From contig JAKLJW010000033.1 of assembly GCA_023150935.1 (NCBI GenBank), positions 3,229 through 62,166 on the forward strand: 58,938 bases of DNA. The letters run 5' to 3'. Made by a program: the position numbers and the translations under genes. The stretch is from Candidatus Binatia bacterium. Lineage in GTDB: Bacteria; Desulfobacterota; Binatia; HRBIN30. The notes under the pieces are model-generated. The model was not told the DNA's origin. It made no database searches and saw only the letters and a program-made list of their open reading frames with translations. Below, in pieces: positions 1 through 8,847 of this stretch; position 1 is the first letter of the stretch, and every line of letters starts with the position of its first letter.

Positions 1-690
1 TCACTTCGGCATCCACCCCGTACCCGTACTCAGCGAAGCGGTACACGTACTCGTACCCGGATCCGGACTGAGGGCACCCAGGGATGAAGTTGGACCACGA
101 ACGGTTGGACGTCTCAGGGGAAGCGGCCGTGAACGAGTACGTGAACGAGTACGAGTACGGAGGAGAGACCGGCTCGGCGGCGCCCGCAGGCGAGGGGTCG
201 GTGGGACATCCACTCGCTCCTGCCGGAGAGATGGGGGTCCAGCACCTCACTTCGGCATCCACCCCGTACCCGTACTCAGCGAAGCGGTACACGTACTCGT
301 ACCCGGATCCGGACTGAGGGCACCCAGGGATGAAGTTGGACCACGAACGGTTGGACGTCTCAGGGGAAGCGGCCGTGAACGAGTACGTGAACGAGTACGA
401 GTACGGAGGAGAGACCGGCTCGGCGGCGCCCGCAGGCGAGGGGTCGGTGGGACATCCACTCGCGCCTGCCGGAGAGATGGGTGTCCAGCACCTCACTTCG
501 GCATCCACCCCGTACCCGTACTCAGCGAAGCGGTACACGTACTCGTACCCGGATCCGGACTGAGGGCACGCAGGGATGAAGTTGGACCACGAGCGGTGGC
601 CGTCTCAGGGGAAGCGGCCGTGAACGAGTACGTGAACGAGTACGAGTACGGAGGAGAGGCCGGCTCGGCGGCGCCCGCAGGCGGGGTGCC
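1..690 (+). repeat. Tandem array of a 246-bp repeat, about 2.8 copies
   Basis: The same sequence restarts at 1, 247 and 493, giving an exact 246-bp period. Units 1 and 2 are almost identical. Unit 3 diverges slightly after about 590 and homology ends near 690, next to the yejA upstream region. Each unit contains a dense cluster of GTAC words (GAACGAGTAC and CGTACCCGTACTC types) and a short ATG-led frame beginning MKLDHERLDV, which resembles the start of four-helix-bundle (IVS/S23-type) proteins before it runs into low-complexity Glu-Tyr codons. The array runs off the left edge, so its full copy number is unknown. An inverted single copy lies at 52732-52968. I see no real protein-coding gene in it. 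Confidence 0.9.
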
Positions 691-815
691 GCACAAGTGA
701 CTGCACGCCGCGGCGGGCACCGGGCCATGCTGCCGGATTGAGGCCGCCTGATTGCCCGCCGCGCGTAAGTTCCGGCTGTTGGCTCCGTGCGCCGCTCCTG
801 CTACGCGAGAGCTCC

Positions 816-2660
816 ATGAAGCTGGCTTGCGTCATTGCGGGAGTTGCTGTCGGGCTGGTTGGCTGGGTAACTGTGGCGCCGGCGCAAGGGCAGGCCGCCG
901 CGCATGGCATCGCCATGCACGGAAACTTGAAGTACCCGCCCGGGTTCGCGCACTTCGCCTACGTCAACCCGGAGGCGCCCAAAGGGGGGGAGGCGCGGCA
1001 GGCGACGATCGGCACCTTCGACAGCTTCAACGCCTTCATCGTCAAGGGCAACCCTGCCGCCGGCGTCGGCCAGATCTACGATACCCTGCTCACCACCGCC
1101 GCCGACGAGCCCTTCAGCGAATACGGGCTGCTCGCCGAAAGCGTCGAAGTGCCGGCCGACCGCGCGTGGGTCGCGTTTACGCTGCGCGCGACGGCGCGCT
1201 GGCACGACGGCAAGCCCGTCACCGTCGAGGACGTCATCTGGAGCTTCAATACCCTGCGCGCCAAAGGCCAGCCGTTCTTCCGCGCCTACTACGCCGGCGT
1301 CGCCGCGGTCGAGAAAACCGGCGCGCGGACGGTCAAGTTCACGTTCGCCCCCGGCGACAACCGTGAGCTACCGCTCATTCTCGGCCAATTCCCGATCTTC
1401 CCGCAGCACTACTGGCAGTCCCGAGAGTTCGACAAGACCTCGCTCGAGCCTCCGCTCGGCTCCGGTCCGTACAGGATCGACGCCTTCGAGGCTGGTCGCT
1501 TCGTCACCTACCGCCGTGTTGCCGATTACTGGGGCAAGGATCTGCCGGTGAACGTCGGCCGCTACAACTTCGATGTCATTCGCATCGACTATTACCGCGA
1601 TTCGACCGTGGCGCTGGAGGCGTTCAAGGCCGGCGAGTACGACCTCCGTCCGGAGGAGTCGGCGAAGAGCTGGGCGACCGCTTACGACTTCCCCGCGGTC
1701 GCCGCCGGCGCGGTGCAGAAGCGCGAGTTCCCGCACAGCCGCCCCGCCGGTATGCAAGCCTTCGCATTCAACACCCGCCGGCCGATCTTCCGCGATCGGC
1801 GGGTGCGCCAAGCTCTGGGATACCTGTTCGACTTCGAGTGGTCGAACCGCACGCTCTTTTACGGCCAGTACACCCGCCTGCGCAGCTACTTCGACAACTC
1901 GGAACTGGCCGCCAACGGCGTGCCCGGCGCCGACGAAATCGCCGTGCTGAAGCCTTTCGAGGGGCGCGTGCCGCCGGAGGTGCTCACGCAGGCTTACCAG
2001 CCGCCGGCGACCGACGGATCGGGCAATCTCCGCGAGAACATGCGCTCGGCAGTCGAACTCCTCCGCAGTGCGGGCTGGGTCGTGGACGCGAAGACGCGCA
2101 AGCTCACTCACGCCGAGAGCGGCCGCGTGCTGGCGTTCGAGATCCTGCTGAACACACCCCAGTTCGAACGCATCGCCTTGCCGTTCGCGAAGAATCTCGA
2201 ACGGCTGGGCGTCGACGCCGCGGTGCGCACCGTCGACACCGCACAGTATCAACGGCGCATCGACGAGTTCGACTTCGATATGGTGGTGGCCAACTGGCCG
2301 CAGTCGCTGTCGCCCGGCAACGAGCAGCGCGACTTCTGGACGACGGCCTTTGCGGACAAGCCCGGGAGCCGCAACCTCATCGGCATCAAGGACCCGGTTA
2401 TCGATGCGCTGGTCGAGCAGGCGATCGCCGCGCCCGACCGGGAGGCGCTGGTCAGCCGTGTGCACGCCCTCGATCGGGTTCTGCAGTGGGGGTTCTGGGT
2501 CATTCCGCAGTGGTATCTGCCGTTCGACCGGATCGCTTACTGGGACAAGTTCGGCCGTCCGTCGGTGGTGCCGGCGCAGGGGGTGCAGCTCGACACCTGG
2601 TGGATCGATTCCGGGAAGGTCGCCGCGCTCGAGGCCGCGGGTAAGCGGGGCGAGAAGTAG
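816..2660 (+). CDS. yejA: YejA-like peptide/microcin C ABC transporter substrate-binding protein
   Basis: Periplasmic solute-binding protein (SBP family 5) of a YejABEF-type importer, which in enterobacteria takes up oligopeptides and microcin C. The ATG at 816 gives a clean Sec signal peptide of about 25 residues ending near APAQGQA. An in-frame ATG at 738 would put 26 non-hydrophobic residues before it and is less likely. The mature N-terminus HGIAMHG, the APKGG segment near residue 60 and the WHDGKPVT motif are typical of YejA. The length of 614 residues matches the family. It is followed after 17 bases by the yejB-like permease, so this is one operon with the two downstream transporter genes. 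Substrate specificity cannot be read from sequence alone. Confidence 0.9.
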   Translation: MKLACVIAGVAVGLVGWVTVAPAQGQAAAHGIAMHGNLKYPPGFAHFAYVNPEAPKGGEARQATIGTFDSFNAFIVKGNPAAGVGQIYDTLLTTAADEPFSEYGLLAESVEVPADRAWVAFTLRATARWHDGKPVTVEDVIWSFNTLRAKGQPFFRAYYAGVAAVEKTGARTVKFTFAPGDNRELPLILGQFPIFPQHYWQSREFDKTSLEPPLGSGPYRIDAFEAGRFVTYRRVADYWGKDLPVNVGRYNFDVIRIDYYRDSTVALEAFKAGEYDLRPEESAKSWATAYDFPAVAAGAVQKREFPHSRPAGMQAFAFNTRRPIFRDRRVRQALGYLFDFEWSNRTLFYGQYTRLRSYFDNSELAANGVPGADEIAVLKPFEGRVPPEVLTQAYQPPATDGSGNLRENMRSAVELLRSAGWVVDAKTRKLTHAESGRVLAFEILLNTPQFERIALPFAKNLERLGVDAAVRTVDTAQYQRRIDEFDFDMVVANWPQSLSPGNEQRDFWTTAFADKPGSRNLIGIKDPVIDALVEQAIAAPDREALVSRVHALDRVLQWGFWVIPQWYLPFDRIAYWDKFGRPSVVPAQGVQLDTWWIDSGKVAALEAAGKRGEK

Positions 2661-2677
2661 GGGCGGCGCGGTCGGGC

Positions 2678-3793
2678 ATGGCGGCGTACATCCTCAGGCG
2701 CCTGCTCCTGATGATTCCGACGCTGTTCGGGGTCATGGTGCTGAACTTTGTCATCATCAACGCGGCGCCGGGCGGGCCGGTCGAGCAGGTGATCGCGCGG
2801 GTGCAGGGGCACGACGTGGCGGCAACCGCGCGGTTCGGCGGCGGCCAGCAACGCGAGGTCGGCGATACGCAGCGCCGTCCGGCCGAGCGCGACGGCGGCG
2901 CGGGCGGCGGCAAGTACCGCGGCGCTCGCGGACTCGACCCGCAGTTCATCGCCGACCTCGAACGCCAGTTCGGCTTCGATAAGCCGCCGCTGGAGCGCTT
3001 TCTGAGGATGATGGGCGGCTTCCTCCGCTTCGACTTCGGCAACAGCTTCTTTCGCGACGCGTCGGTCGTCGACCTCGTGATCGAGAAGATGCCGGTGTCG
3101 ATTTCGCTCGGGCTCTGGACGTTGCTCCTCGTCTACACGATTTCCGTCCCGCTCGGCATAGCCAAGGCCGTGCGGGACGGCTCGCGCTTCGATGTCTGGA
3201 CGTCGGCGGTGGTGATCGTCGGCAACGCCGTGCCGGGGTTCCTGTTTGCGATTCTGCTCATCGTCCTGTTCGCGGGAGGCCGTTACTTCGACTGGTTCCC
3301 GTTGCGCGGTCTGGTGTCGGACGACTGGCATCAGCTCGACCTGTGGCACAAGGTGACCGACTACCTGTGGCACATCGCGTTGCCGGTGCTGTCGATGGTG
3401 ATCGGCGGCTTTGCGAGCCTGACGATGCTGACGAAGAATTCGTTCCTCGATCAGATCGGGCAGCAATACGTGGTGACGGCGCGGGCGAAGGGCCTTGGCG
3501 AGGGGAGGGTGCTGTACGGCCATGTCTTTCGTAACGCGATGCTGATCGTAATTGCCGGCTTCCCGGGCGCGTTCATCGGCGTGCTGTTCACGGGCGCCCT
3601 GCTGACCGAGGTCATCTTCTCGCTCGACGGCCTGGGGTTGCTCGGCTTCGAGGCGGCAATCAACCGCGACTATCCGGTGATGTTCGGCACGTTGTACTTC
3701 TTCACCTTGCTCGGCTTGTTGATGAAGCTGATCGAGGACATCACCTACGCCGTCGTCGACCCGCGCATCGACTTTGGCGCCCGTGACGGGTGA
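2678..3793 (+). CDS. yejB: YejB-like ABC transporter permease
   Basis: Inner-membrane permease of 371 residues (usual YejB about 365) that pairs with the YejE domain encoded next. The N-terminus has the first transmembrane helix and the GGPVEQVIARVQGHD segment. A hydrophilic insert rich in Gly and Arg (about residues 50-85), characteristic of YejB, is followed by LDPQFIADLERQFGFDKP. The C-terminal half carries the permease signature around ARAKGLGEGRVLYGHVFRNA, which contacts the ATPase. Its stop codon overlaps the GTG start of the next gene (GTGA), indicating translational coupling. Confidence 0.92.
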   Translation: MAAYILRRLLLMIPTLFGVMVLNFVIINAAPGGPVEQVIARVQGHDVAATARFGGGQQREVGDTQRRPAERDGGAGGGKYRGARGLDPQFIADLERQFGFDKPPLERFLRMMGGFLRFDFGNSFFRDASVVDLVIEKMPVSISLGLWTLLLVYTISVPLGIAKAVRDGSRFDVWTSAVVIVGNAVPGFLFAILLIVLFAGGRYFDWFPLRGLVSDDWHQLDLWHKVTDYLWHIALPVLSMVIGGFASLTMLTKNSFLDQIGQQYVVTARAKGLGEGRVLYGHVFRNAMLIVIAGFPGAFIGVLFTGALLTEVIFSLDGLGLLGFEAAINRDYPVMFGTLYFFTLLGLLMKLIEDITYAVVDPRIDFGARDG

Positions 3794-6513
3794 GCGGGAA
3801 GCCGATGACGCCGCTTAACGCGCGGCGGTGGGCGAACTTCTGCGCCAATCGCCGTGGTTACTGGTCGATGTGGGCGTTCGCGGTTCTTCTCGTGCTGAGT
3901 CTCGGGGCGGAACTGATCGCCAACGACCGGCCGCTGTTCGTCTGGTACGACGGGCGGGCCTACCTGCCTGTCTTCGTGAGCTATCCGGAGAGCGACTTCG
4001 GCGGTTTTCTCGACACCGAGGCGGACTACACCGATCCGGAAGTGCAGCGGTTGATCGGGGGGCGCGGGTGGATGGTGTGGCCGCCGGTGCCGTACCGGTA
4101 CGACACGGTGGTCCACGACCTGCCCGGTCCGGCGCCGTCGCCGCCGACACGGCAGAACTGGCTCGGCACCGACGATCAGGCGCGCGACGTCGTGGCGCGG
4201 CTGATTTACGGGTTGCGCCTGTCGTTGCTGTTCGGACTGATACTCACGGCATTGAGTTCGGCCATCGGCGTTACCGCCGGTGCGCTGCAGGGGTACTTTG
4301 GCGGCTGGACCGATCTGTTCTTTCAGCGCTTCATCGAGATCTGGTCGGGCCTGCCGACCCTGTACCTGCTGATCATCATGGCGAGCGTGGTGGCGCCGAG
4401 TTTCTGGTGGTTGTTGCTGCTGATGTTGCTGTTCAGTTGGATGGCGCTCGTCGGCGTGGTGCGGGCGGAGGTGCTTCGGGCGCGCAACCTCGACTACGTA
4501 CGCGCCGCGCGGGCGCTGGGGCTGGGCACCGTGCGCACGCTGTTTCGCCACGTGCTGCCCAATGCGACGGTGGCGGCGCTGAGTTACCTGCCCTTCGTCA
4601 CCAGCGGCGCCGTGGTCACGCTGACCGCGCTCGACTTCCTCGGCTTCGGCCTGCCGCCGGGATCGCCGTCCCTCGGCGAGTTGCTGAAGCAGGGCAAGGA
4701 GAACCTGCAGGCGCCGTGGCTGGGGTTTACGGGATTTGGGGTCATCGCCGTCATTTTGAGTTTGCTCGTGTTCGTTGGCGAAGCGGTGCGCGACGCGCTC
4801 GACCCGCGCAAGACGCAAGGGGGCGCCGCGGCGGAAGCGGCGGTGAGCGGAGGGGAGGGAGTCGCGGCGGTAGGGGAGGGCGAGGTGCGCGGCGGCCTCC
4901 TGGCGGTGCGCGACCTGCGGGTGCGGTTCGGTCGCGGTGTGGGGGCGGTGGATGCCGTGCGCGGCGTGTCGTTCGGTATCGAGAAGGGGGAGACGCTGGC
5001 GCTGGTCGGCGAGAGCGGGTCGGGGAAGTCGGTGACGGCGTTGTCGATCTTGCAGCTTCTGCCGCGCGGGGCGGCGAGTCATCCGGGCGGCAGTATCCGC
5101 TTTCTCGGGGAGGAGTTGATCGGGGCGCCGGCGGCGCGCTTGCGGGCAGTGCGCGGCGACCGCATCGCGATGGTGTTTCAGGAGCCGATGACCTCGCTCA
5201 ACCCGCTGCACGGCATTGCCCGGCAGGTGAGCGAAGCCTTGACATTGCATCGCGATTTGAACGCCGCGGCGGCGCGGGAGCGCACTTTGGAGTTGCTGCG
5301 GACCGTGGGTCTGCGGGATGCGGAGCGCCGACTCGATGCCCTGCCGCACGAGCTTTCCGGCGGGCAGCGGCAGCGGGTGATGATTGCGATGGCGCTGGCG
5401 AACGAGCCGGACCTGCTGATCGCCGACGAGCCGACGACTGCTGTCGACGTCACCATTCAGGCGCAGCTCCTGGCGTTGTTGAAGGACCTGCAGCGGCGTC
5501 TCGGCATGGCGATGCTGTTTATCACGCACGATCTCGGCATCGTGCGGCGGCTTGCGGATCGCGTGTGCGTGATGCGCGGCGGGCAGATCGTCGAGGCGGG
5601 AACGACGGCGCGCGTGCTCGGCGCGCCGGCGCACCCGTATACGCGTGCGCTGCTGGCTGCCGAGCCCGGCGGGGCGCCGCCGCCGCGGCCGCGCGGCGAT
5701 GGCGAGCCGGTGCTCGCCTGCCGGGGATTGAGGGTGCGGTTCCCGATCAAGGCGGGGGTGTGGCGTCGCACGGTGGCGCACGTGCGGGCGGTGGACGGGG
5801 TCGACCTGACGATACGGGCGGGCGAGACCGTGGGGGTGGTCGGGGAGAGCGGTTCCGGCAAGACGACGTTGGGGCTGGCCCTGTTGCGGCTGATCGCGAG
5901 TGAGGGGGAGATCGCGTACGCGGGGCAGGCGATTCAGGGCTGGCGGGCGGCGGCGGTGCGGCCGTTGCGGCGCCACTTACAGATCGTGTTCCAGGACCCG
6001 TACGGCTCGCTCAGCCCGCGCATGTCGATCGGGCAGATTCTCGCCGAGGGTCTGCGCGTACACGGTCTTGCGGCCGGACCGGCGGACGCCGAAGCGCGCA
6101 TTGACCGGATGCTCGAGGAGGTGGGGCTCGACGGGGCGATGCGGTACCGGTATCCGCACGAGCTTTCGGGCGGGCAGCGCCAGCGCGTGGCGATTGCGCG
6201 CGCAATGGTGTTGGAGCCGAGGCTGGTGGTGCTCGACGAGCCGACCTCGGCGCTCGACGTGTCGGTGCAGGCGCAGATCGTGGCGCTGCTCAGGGAGTTG
6301 CAGCAGCGTCACGGCACGGCGTACTTGTTCATCAGCCACGACCTGCGGGTGGTGCGGGCGCTGAGTCATGAGGTCCTGGTGATGCGCGCCGGGCAGGTCG
6401 TCGAGCAGGGGCCGGCGGCGCGTGTGTTCGAGTCGCCGCGAGACCCGTACACGCAGGCGTTGCTCGCGGCAGCGTTCGAGCTGACGGCCGTCGAGGGGGT
6501 CGTGAGCGAGTAG
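3790..6513 (+). CDS. yejE-yejF: Fused YejE permease and YejF double ATPase
   Basis: One 907-residue frame joins two proteins that are normally separate. Residues 1 to about 340 are a YejE permease (family length about 340), with the YejE marker NWLGTDDQARDVVARLIYGL and the permease loop RAARALGLGTVRTLFRHVLP. A Gly/Ala/Glu-rich linker of about 25 residues follows. Then comes a YejF-like double ABC ATPase: Walker A GESGSGKS near residue 407 and LSGGQRQR near 520 in domain 1, and GESGSGKT near 685 and LSGGQRQR near 790 in domain 2. All ATPase motifs look intact. The GTG at 3790 overlaps the yejB stop; an ATG at 3805 is the alternative start. The fusion fixes one permease half to both ATPase domains. 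Confidence 0.92.
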   Translation: MSGKPMTPLNARRWANFCANRRGYWSMWAFAVLLVLSLGAELIANDRPLFVWYDGRAYLPVFVSYPESDFGGFLDTEADYTDPEVQRLIGGRGWMVWPPVPYRYDTVVHDLPGPAPSPPTRQNWLGTDDQARDVVARLIYGLRLSLLFGLILTALSSAIGVTAGALQGYFGGWTDLFFQRFIEIWSGLPTLYLLIIMASVVAPSFWWLLLLMLLFSWMALVGVVRAEVLRARNLDYVRAARALGLGTVRTLFRHVLPNATVAALSYLPFVTSGAVVTLTALDFLGFGLPPGSPSLGELLKQGKENLQAPWLGFTGFGVIAVILSLLVFVGEAVRDALDPRKTQGGAAAEAAVSGGEGVAAVGEGEVRGGLLAVRDLRVRFGRGVGAVDAVRGVSFGIEKGETLALVGESGSGKSVTALSILQLLPRGAASHPGGSIRFLGEELIGAPAARLRAVRGDRIAMVFQEPMTSLNPLHGIARQVSEALTLHRDLNAAAARERTLELLRTVGLRDAERRLDALPHELSGGQRQRVMIAMALANEPDLLIADEPTTAVDVTIQAQLLALLKDLQRRLGMAMLFITHDLGIVRRLADRVCVMRGGQIVEAGTTARVLGAPAHPYTRALLAAEPGGAPPPRPRGDGEPVLACRGLRVRFPIKAGVWRRTVAHVRAVDGVDLTIRAGETVGVVGESGSGKTTLGLALLRLIASEGEIAYAGQAIQGWRAAAVRPLRRHLQIVFQDPYGSLSPRMSIGQILAEGLRVHGLAAGPADAEARIDRMLEEVGLDGAMRYRYPHELSGGQRQRVAIARAMVLEPRLVVLDEPTSALDVSVQAQIVALLRELQQRHGTAYLFISHDLRVVRALSHEVLVMRAGQVVEQGPAARVFESPRDPYTQALLAAAFELTAVEGVVSE

Positions 6514-6658
6514 GCGGCTCAGGTCGGACGGCGACAACGGGCGGTTACCGGCGGTCTCTTCTACCGCGCCGATTGGCATCCTCGCGCCAGCCAGCCCTGA
6601 ACGGGTGGATGTCACGTCAGTTCCCCACGTCGGTTCCGTCGGTCACATGTGGTCACGC

Positions 6659-6760
6659 GAGGGGGGGCATCCTCGTGAAGAATCGTGCCGCCAGAGGGGG
6701 GCACACTGGCGAAAAATTCTGCCGACAGGGGTCCCTTGCTAGTGAAAATCGACGTCGACA
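6659..6760. mobile_element. Possible solo end of an IS21-like element (three imperfect 33-35 bp repeats)
   Basis: Three units follow head to tail: about 6659-6693, 6694-6727 and 6728-6760. Each starts with a G-run (GAGGGGGGCA or GGGGTCCC), continues with a GTGAA or GCGAA motif followed by an A/T-richer core, and ends in GCCG(C/A)CA or GTCGACA. Multiple related repeats at an element end are a feature of IS21-family insertion sequences. No istA or istB gene is present, so at most this is a remnant left by deletion. The direct repeats are seen; the IS21 assignment is inference. Confidence 0.4.
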
Positions 6761-6770
6761 CGATGCGAGT

Positions 6771-6974
6771 TCAACGACGGTACGGGTCCCCTCTTGCCTC
6801 GTTGAGGGCTTCGATCGTGCGGAAACGGCGGACGCCACGCGGCAGGTCCGGCGTAGCGGAATAGCGACGATAGAAGCGCAGCATCTCGCTCACTAGCTGA
6901 AGATTGCGCGGGTCAGCGGGATCCGTCCACGGCGGCGGCATGTCAGTCACAGACCGATAACGAAAGACCGGCAT
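6771..6974 (-). CDS. Small conserved protein downstream of a nucleotidyltransferase
   Basis: A 67-residue basic protein ending FRTIEALNEARGDPYRR. It starts immediately after the stop of the nucleotidyltransferase gene (start at 6974, upstream stop at 6975-6977), so the two are almost certainly co-transcribed. Small proteins with a VRRFRTIEEAN-type segment often accompany AbiEii-like nucleotidyltransferases, where they may act as partner or antitoxin. That role is inference from context; no catalytic motif is visible. Confidence 0.65.
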   Translation of the reverse strand: MPVFRYRSVTDMPPPWTDPADPRNLQLVSEMLRFYRRYSATPDLPRGVRRFRTIEALNEARGDPYRR

Positions 6975-7460
6975 CTACTTCTTCTCCAATCCGAATCGCT
7001 CAGCGAGCATGGCCGCGTCCATACGATCCATCAAGCGGACGGTATCCTTCTTGAGCAGCCAGAGAGTGCGCGGGGTCACCACGCGAACCGGCACGTCGTC
7101 GTAGCTCTTCACCTCGATCTCTAGCTCGGAATAGCTCACGGCCTCACCCAGTCTGGTCACCAGATCGAACCCGAATCCGTCCGGGGGAAGATAGCGCACC
7201 GCGGGATAATCACCGCAAAGATCGTCCGCGCTTATCTCGTCGATGCTGGGATCGTCGAACACCGAGCGCAGCCCGGTCTTAAGGCGCTCGATATTTTCGG
7301 CTTCGGGTCGAACGAACAGATCCAGATCGCCGGTTGCGCGAGCCAACCCGTGCAGTCCCAGCGCCACGGCGCCGAATACGGCATAATCGACAGCCTGATC
7401 GTGCAGGGCGCGAAAAATCTCCCTCAATCGTACTTCATCGAGGCTCGGGGATTCGCCCAT
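6975..7460 (-). CDS. AbiEii/MNT-type nucleotidyltransferase
   Basis: A 161-residue nucleotidyltransferase-fold protein. The motif YAVFGAVALGLHGLARATGD followed by LDLFV supplies the G(G/A)xA strand-turn and the two acidic residues that bind metal in this superfamily. A further conserved DDLCGDYPAVRYLPPDGFGF segment and a C-terminal KKDTVRLMDRMDAAML helix match nucleotidyltransferases commonly annotated as AbiEii-like toxins or MNT-domain proteins. It sits directly upstream of the 67-residue partner gene. The substrate (possibly tRNA or a partner protein) is unknown. Confidence 0.75.
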   Translation of the reverse strand: MGESPSLDEVRLREIFRALHDQAVDYAVFGAVALGLHGLARATGDLDLFVRPEAENIERLKTGLRSVFDDPSIDEISADDLCGDYPAVRYLPPDGFGFDLVTRLGEAVSYSELEIEVKSYDDVPVRVVTPRTLWLLKKDTVRLMDRMDAAMLAERFGLEKK

Positions 7461-7578
7461 GGCCGACGGATAACACCTGCCGAAACGCTCGCCAAGGGAG
7501 GGCGATCGGCGTCCGCAGGGTGGCCGGGTCCAGGCCTGGGTGACGTTCCGGCCGAGGCATTACATTCCTTACCGGAGC

Positions 7579-8118
7579 CTAGCCCTGGAGCGCCGGACGA
7601 AGTCGGTTCACGGCGGCGTGGAGCAGCTTCCTGCGTCCGCCGTCCAGACTGGTGAGCGCATCCACCCGTTGCTGGAGGACCTGTGGGTCCACAATCCTCT
7701 CGCGCAATAGAATGCCGACGAACTCGAAGTCCTTCGGCCGGCCCGCCGCGAGCTTGCTCGCCGCCAGATCCGTGGGATCGAGGCATAGACCTCGGAATCC
7801 GTTTGTATTCTGGTTGTCGATCACGACCAGGCGTTCCTGCCATCCCTCCGGGAGAACGATCCCGTCCATGTCCACGCCATCGACATAGAAGCCGAACGTC
7901 TTGTGAAACGGGCTTAGCTCGCCGATCGAGCCCTCGATCAGCGACTCCAGTTCCGGATGGTTTCTGGGTGCAACGTCGGCTTCCATCGAGCGTAGCAGGT
8001 CCGGATGTGCATTGGGGCACGCTCCCAGGATCGCCTGGCTGCCAACAACGAAGATCTCATGATCGCCGGAAATCGCGCCGGCAGCGCGGATCGCGTGCTC
8101 GAGCTGGTCGCGCGTCAT
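7579..8118 (-). CDS. DUF6036-like nucleotidyltransferase
   Basis: A 179-residue protein starting MTRDQLEHAIRAAG. The open frame extends far upstream to 8559, but only the part from the ATG at 8118 has protein-like composition, and that ATG overlaps the stop of the preceding gene (ATGA). The FVVGSQAILG motif and the acidic SMEADVAPR segment form a nucleotidyltransferase-like pocket; LDPTDLAASKLAAGRPKDFE is a typical C-terminal helix of this family. Such proteins are usually the second gene of a toxin-antitoxin-like pair, which fits the overlap. Target unknown. Confidence 0.72.
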   Translation of the reverse strand: MTRDQLEHAIRAAGAISGDHEIFVVGSQAILGACPNAHPDLLRSMEADVAPRNHPELESLIEGSIGELSPFHKTFGFYVDGVDMDGIVLPEGWQERLVVIDNQNTNGFRGLCLDPTDLAASKLAAGRPKDFEFVGILLRERIVDPQVLQQRVDALTSLDGGRRKLLHAAVNRLRPALQG

Positions 8119-8504
8119 GCGCTCTTCCCGCCGACATCGCCGCTGGCCTCCTGTTCGACTGCCTCCAGGACCGCCCACCGCTCGCGCGGGGTTAGCACCG
8201 GAGCAAGCGGAGAGCATTGGCGCAGGGTTTGCCCTTCCTCGGGATCGAGGATCGAGTCGGCGATCCGGTCGACAGACCAGCAGGACAGCATCTCGTGCCA
8301 CTGTGCCAGCCACGTTGCAGACGCCTGATTCTCCTTGCGCTGTCGCCATTCGCGCACCAGATCGAGGCAGGGCTCCCGCAGTTCGGGATGCCGCCGCAGT
8401 TTCTCGATCGCAGCGCGGTGCAAGCGAAGGTTTCGTAGGTCGGAACGCGCGTGACCGTGCGGCTTCACGACGCCAGCAATACCGCCGCGGCCGTGCACGA
8501 GCAA
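8115..8504 (-). pseudogene. Partner of the DUF6036 nucleotidyltransferase, probably 5'-truncated
   Basis: A 129-residue frame beginning at a TTG codon (LLVHGRGGIAGVVKPHGHAR). Codon pattern and charge distribution look like a real protein (LREPCLDLVREWRQRKENQ, then a helical C-terminus). It precedes and overlaps the nucleotidyltransferase gene by 4 bases. There is no good ATG or ribosome binding site. Five codons upstream an in-frame TAA at 8517-8519 coincides with the stop of the RND-pump remnant. The N-terminal part therefore looks lost at the junction with that remnant. It may still be expressed from an alternative start. Confidence 0.55.
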
Positions 8505-8516
8505 GCGACGCGGCGC

Positions 8517-8833
8517 TTAGCGGCGGGGCGCCGACCACCGACGCCTGACCACTGACCACCGACCAGTGAGCCGTCCCGCATCGAAGCGGTGCAGCGCCAC
8601 GTAGAAGACGGGTACGAACGGAATCGCCAGTAAAGTCGAAGCGATCATGCCGCCGAAGACGATCGTGCCCAGGGATTGCTGGCTCGCCGAGCCGGCGCCG
8701 TCGGCGGCACGATCTCCGGGTACTGGGCCACCGGCAAAGCCAGCAGACACACGAGGCCGAGGACGAGGGTGACGATGGCGACGATGGCGACGGCGTGGGC
8801 GAGAATCGGCCGTTCGACGAAGAACCTGGACAT
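8517..8833 (-). pseudogene. RND efflux pump remnant with about 95 percent internal deletion
   Basis: Reading from 8833 the frame begins MSRFFVERPILAHAVAIVAI and continues to LPVAQYPEIVPP, the exact N-terminus of AcrB-type pumps (inner-membrane drug/proton antiporters of about 1040 residues). At about 8695 the sequence switches frame and becomes the pump C-terminus: SQQSLGTIVFGGMIASTLLA, then PFVPVFYVALHRF. Everything between, including the periplasmic and proton-relay domains, is missing. The stop is at 8517. It cannot make a pump. Confidence 0.85.
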
Positions 8834-8847
8834 GCGCCGGCGCCGCC

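Noticed and set aside
84..317. 77-residue protein in each repeat unit
   Set aside because: The frame is a by-product of the repeat, has low-complexity Glu-Tyr and Tyr-Ser runs, and lacks a ribosome binding site; only its start resembles a known family.
1..690. CRISPR array
   Set aside because: Period is 246 bp with identical full units and no unique spacers; it is a plain tandem repeat.
3745..5976. 743-codon open frame on the minus strand
   Set aside because: It is antisense to yejE-yejF, extremely rich in Arg, His and Pro, and has no domain. A GC-rich shadow.
8119..8559. Long N-terminal extension of the DUF6036 nucleotidyltransferase
   Set aside because: The extension is antisense-like to the overlapping partner gene and Arg-rich; the ATG at 8118 overlaps the partner stop as ATGA.
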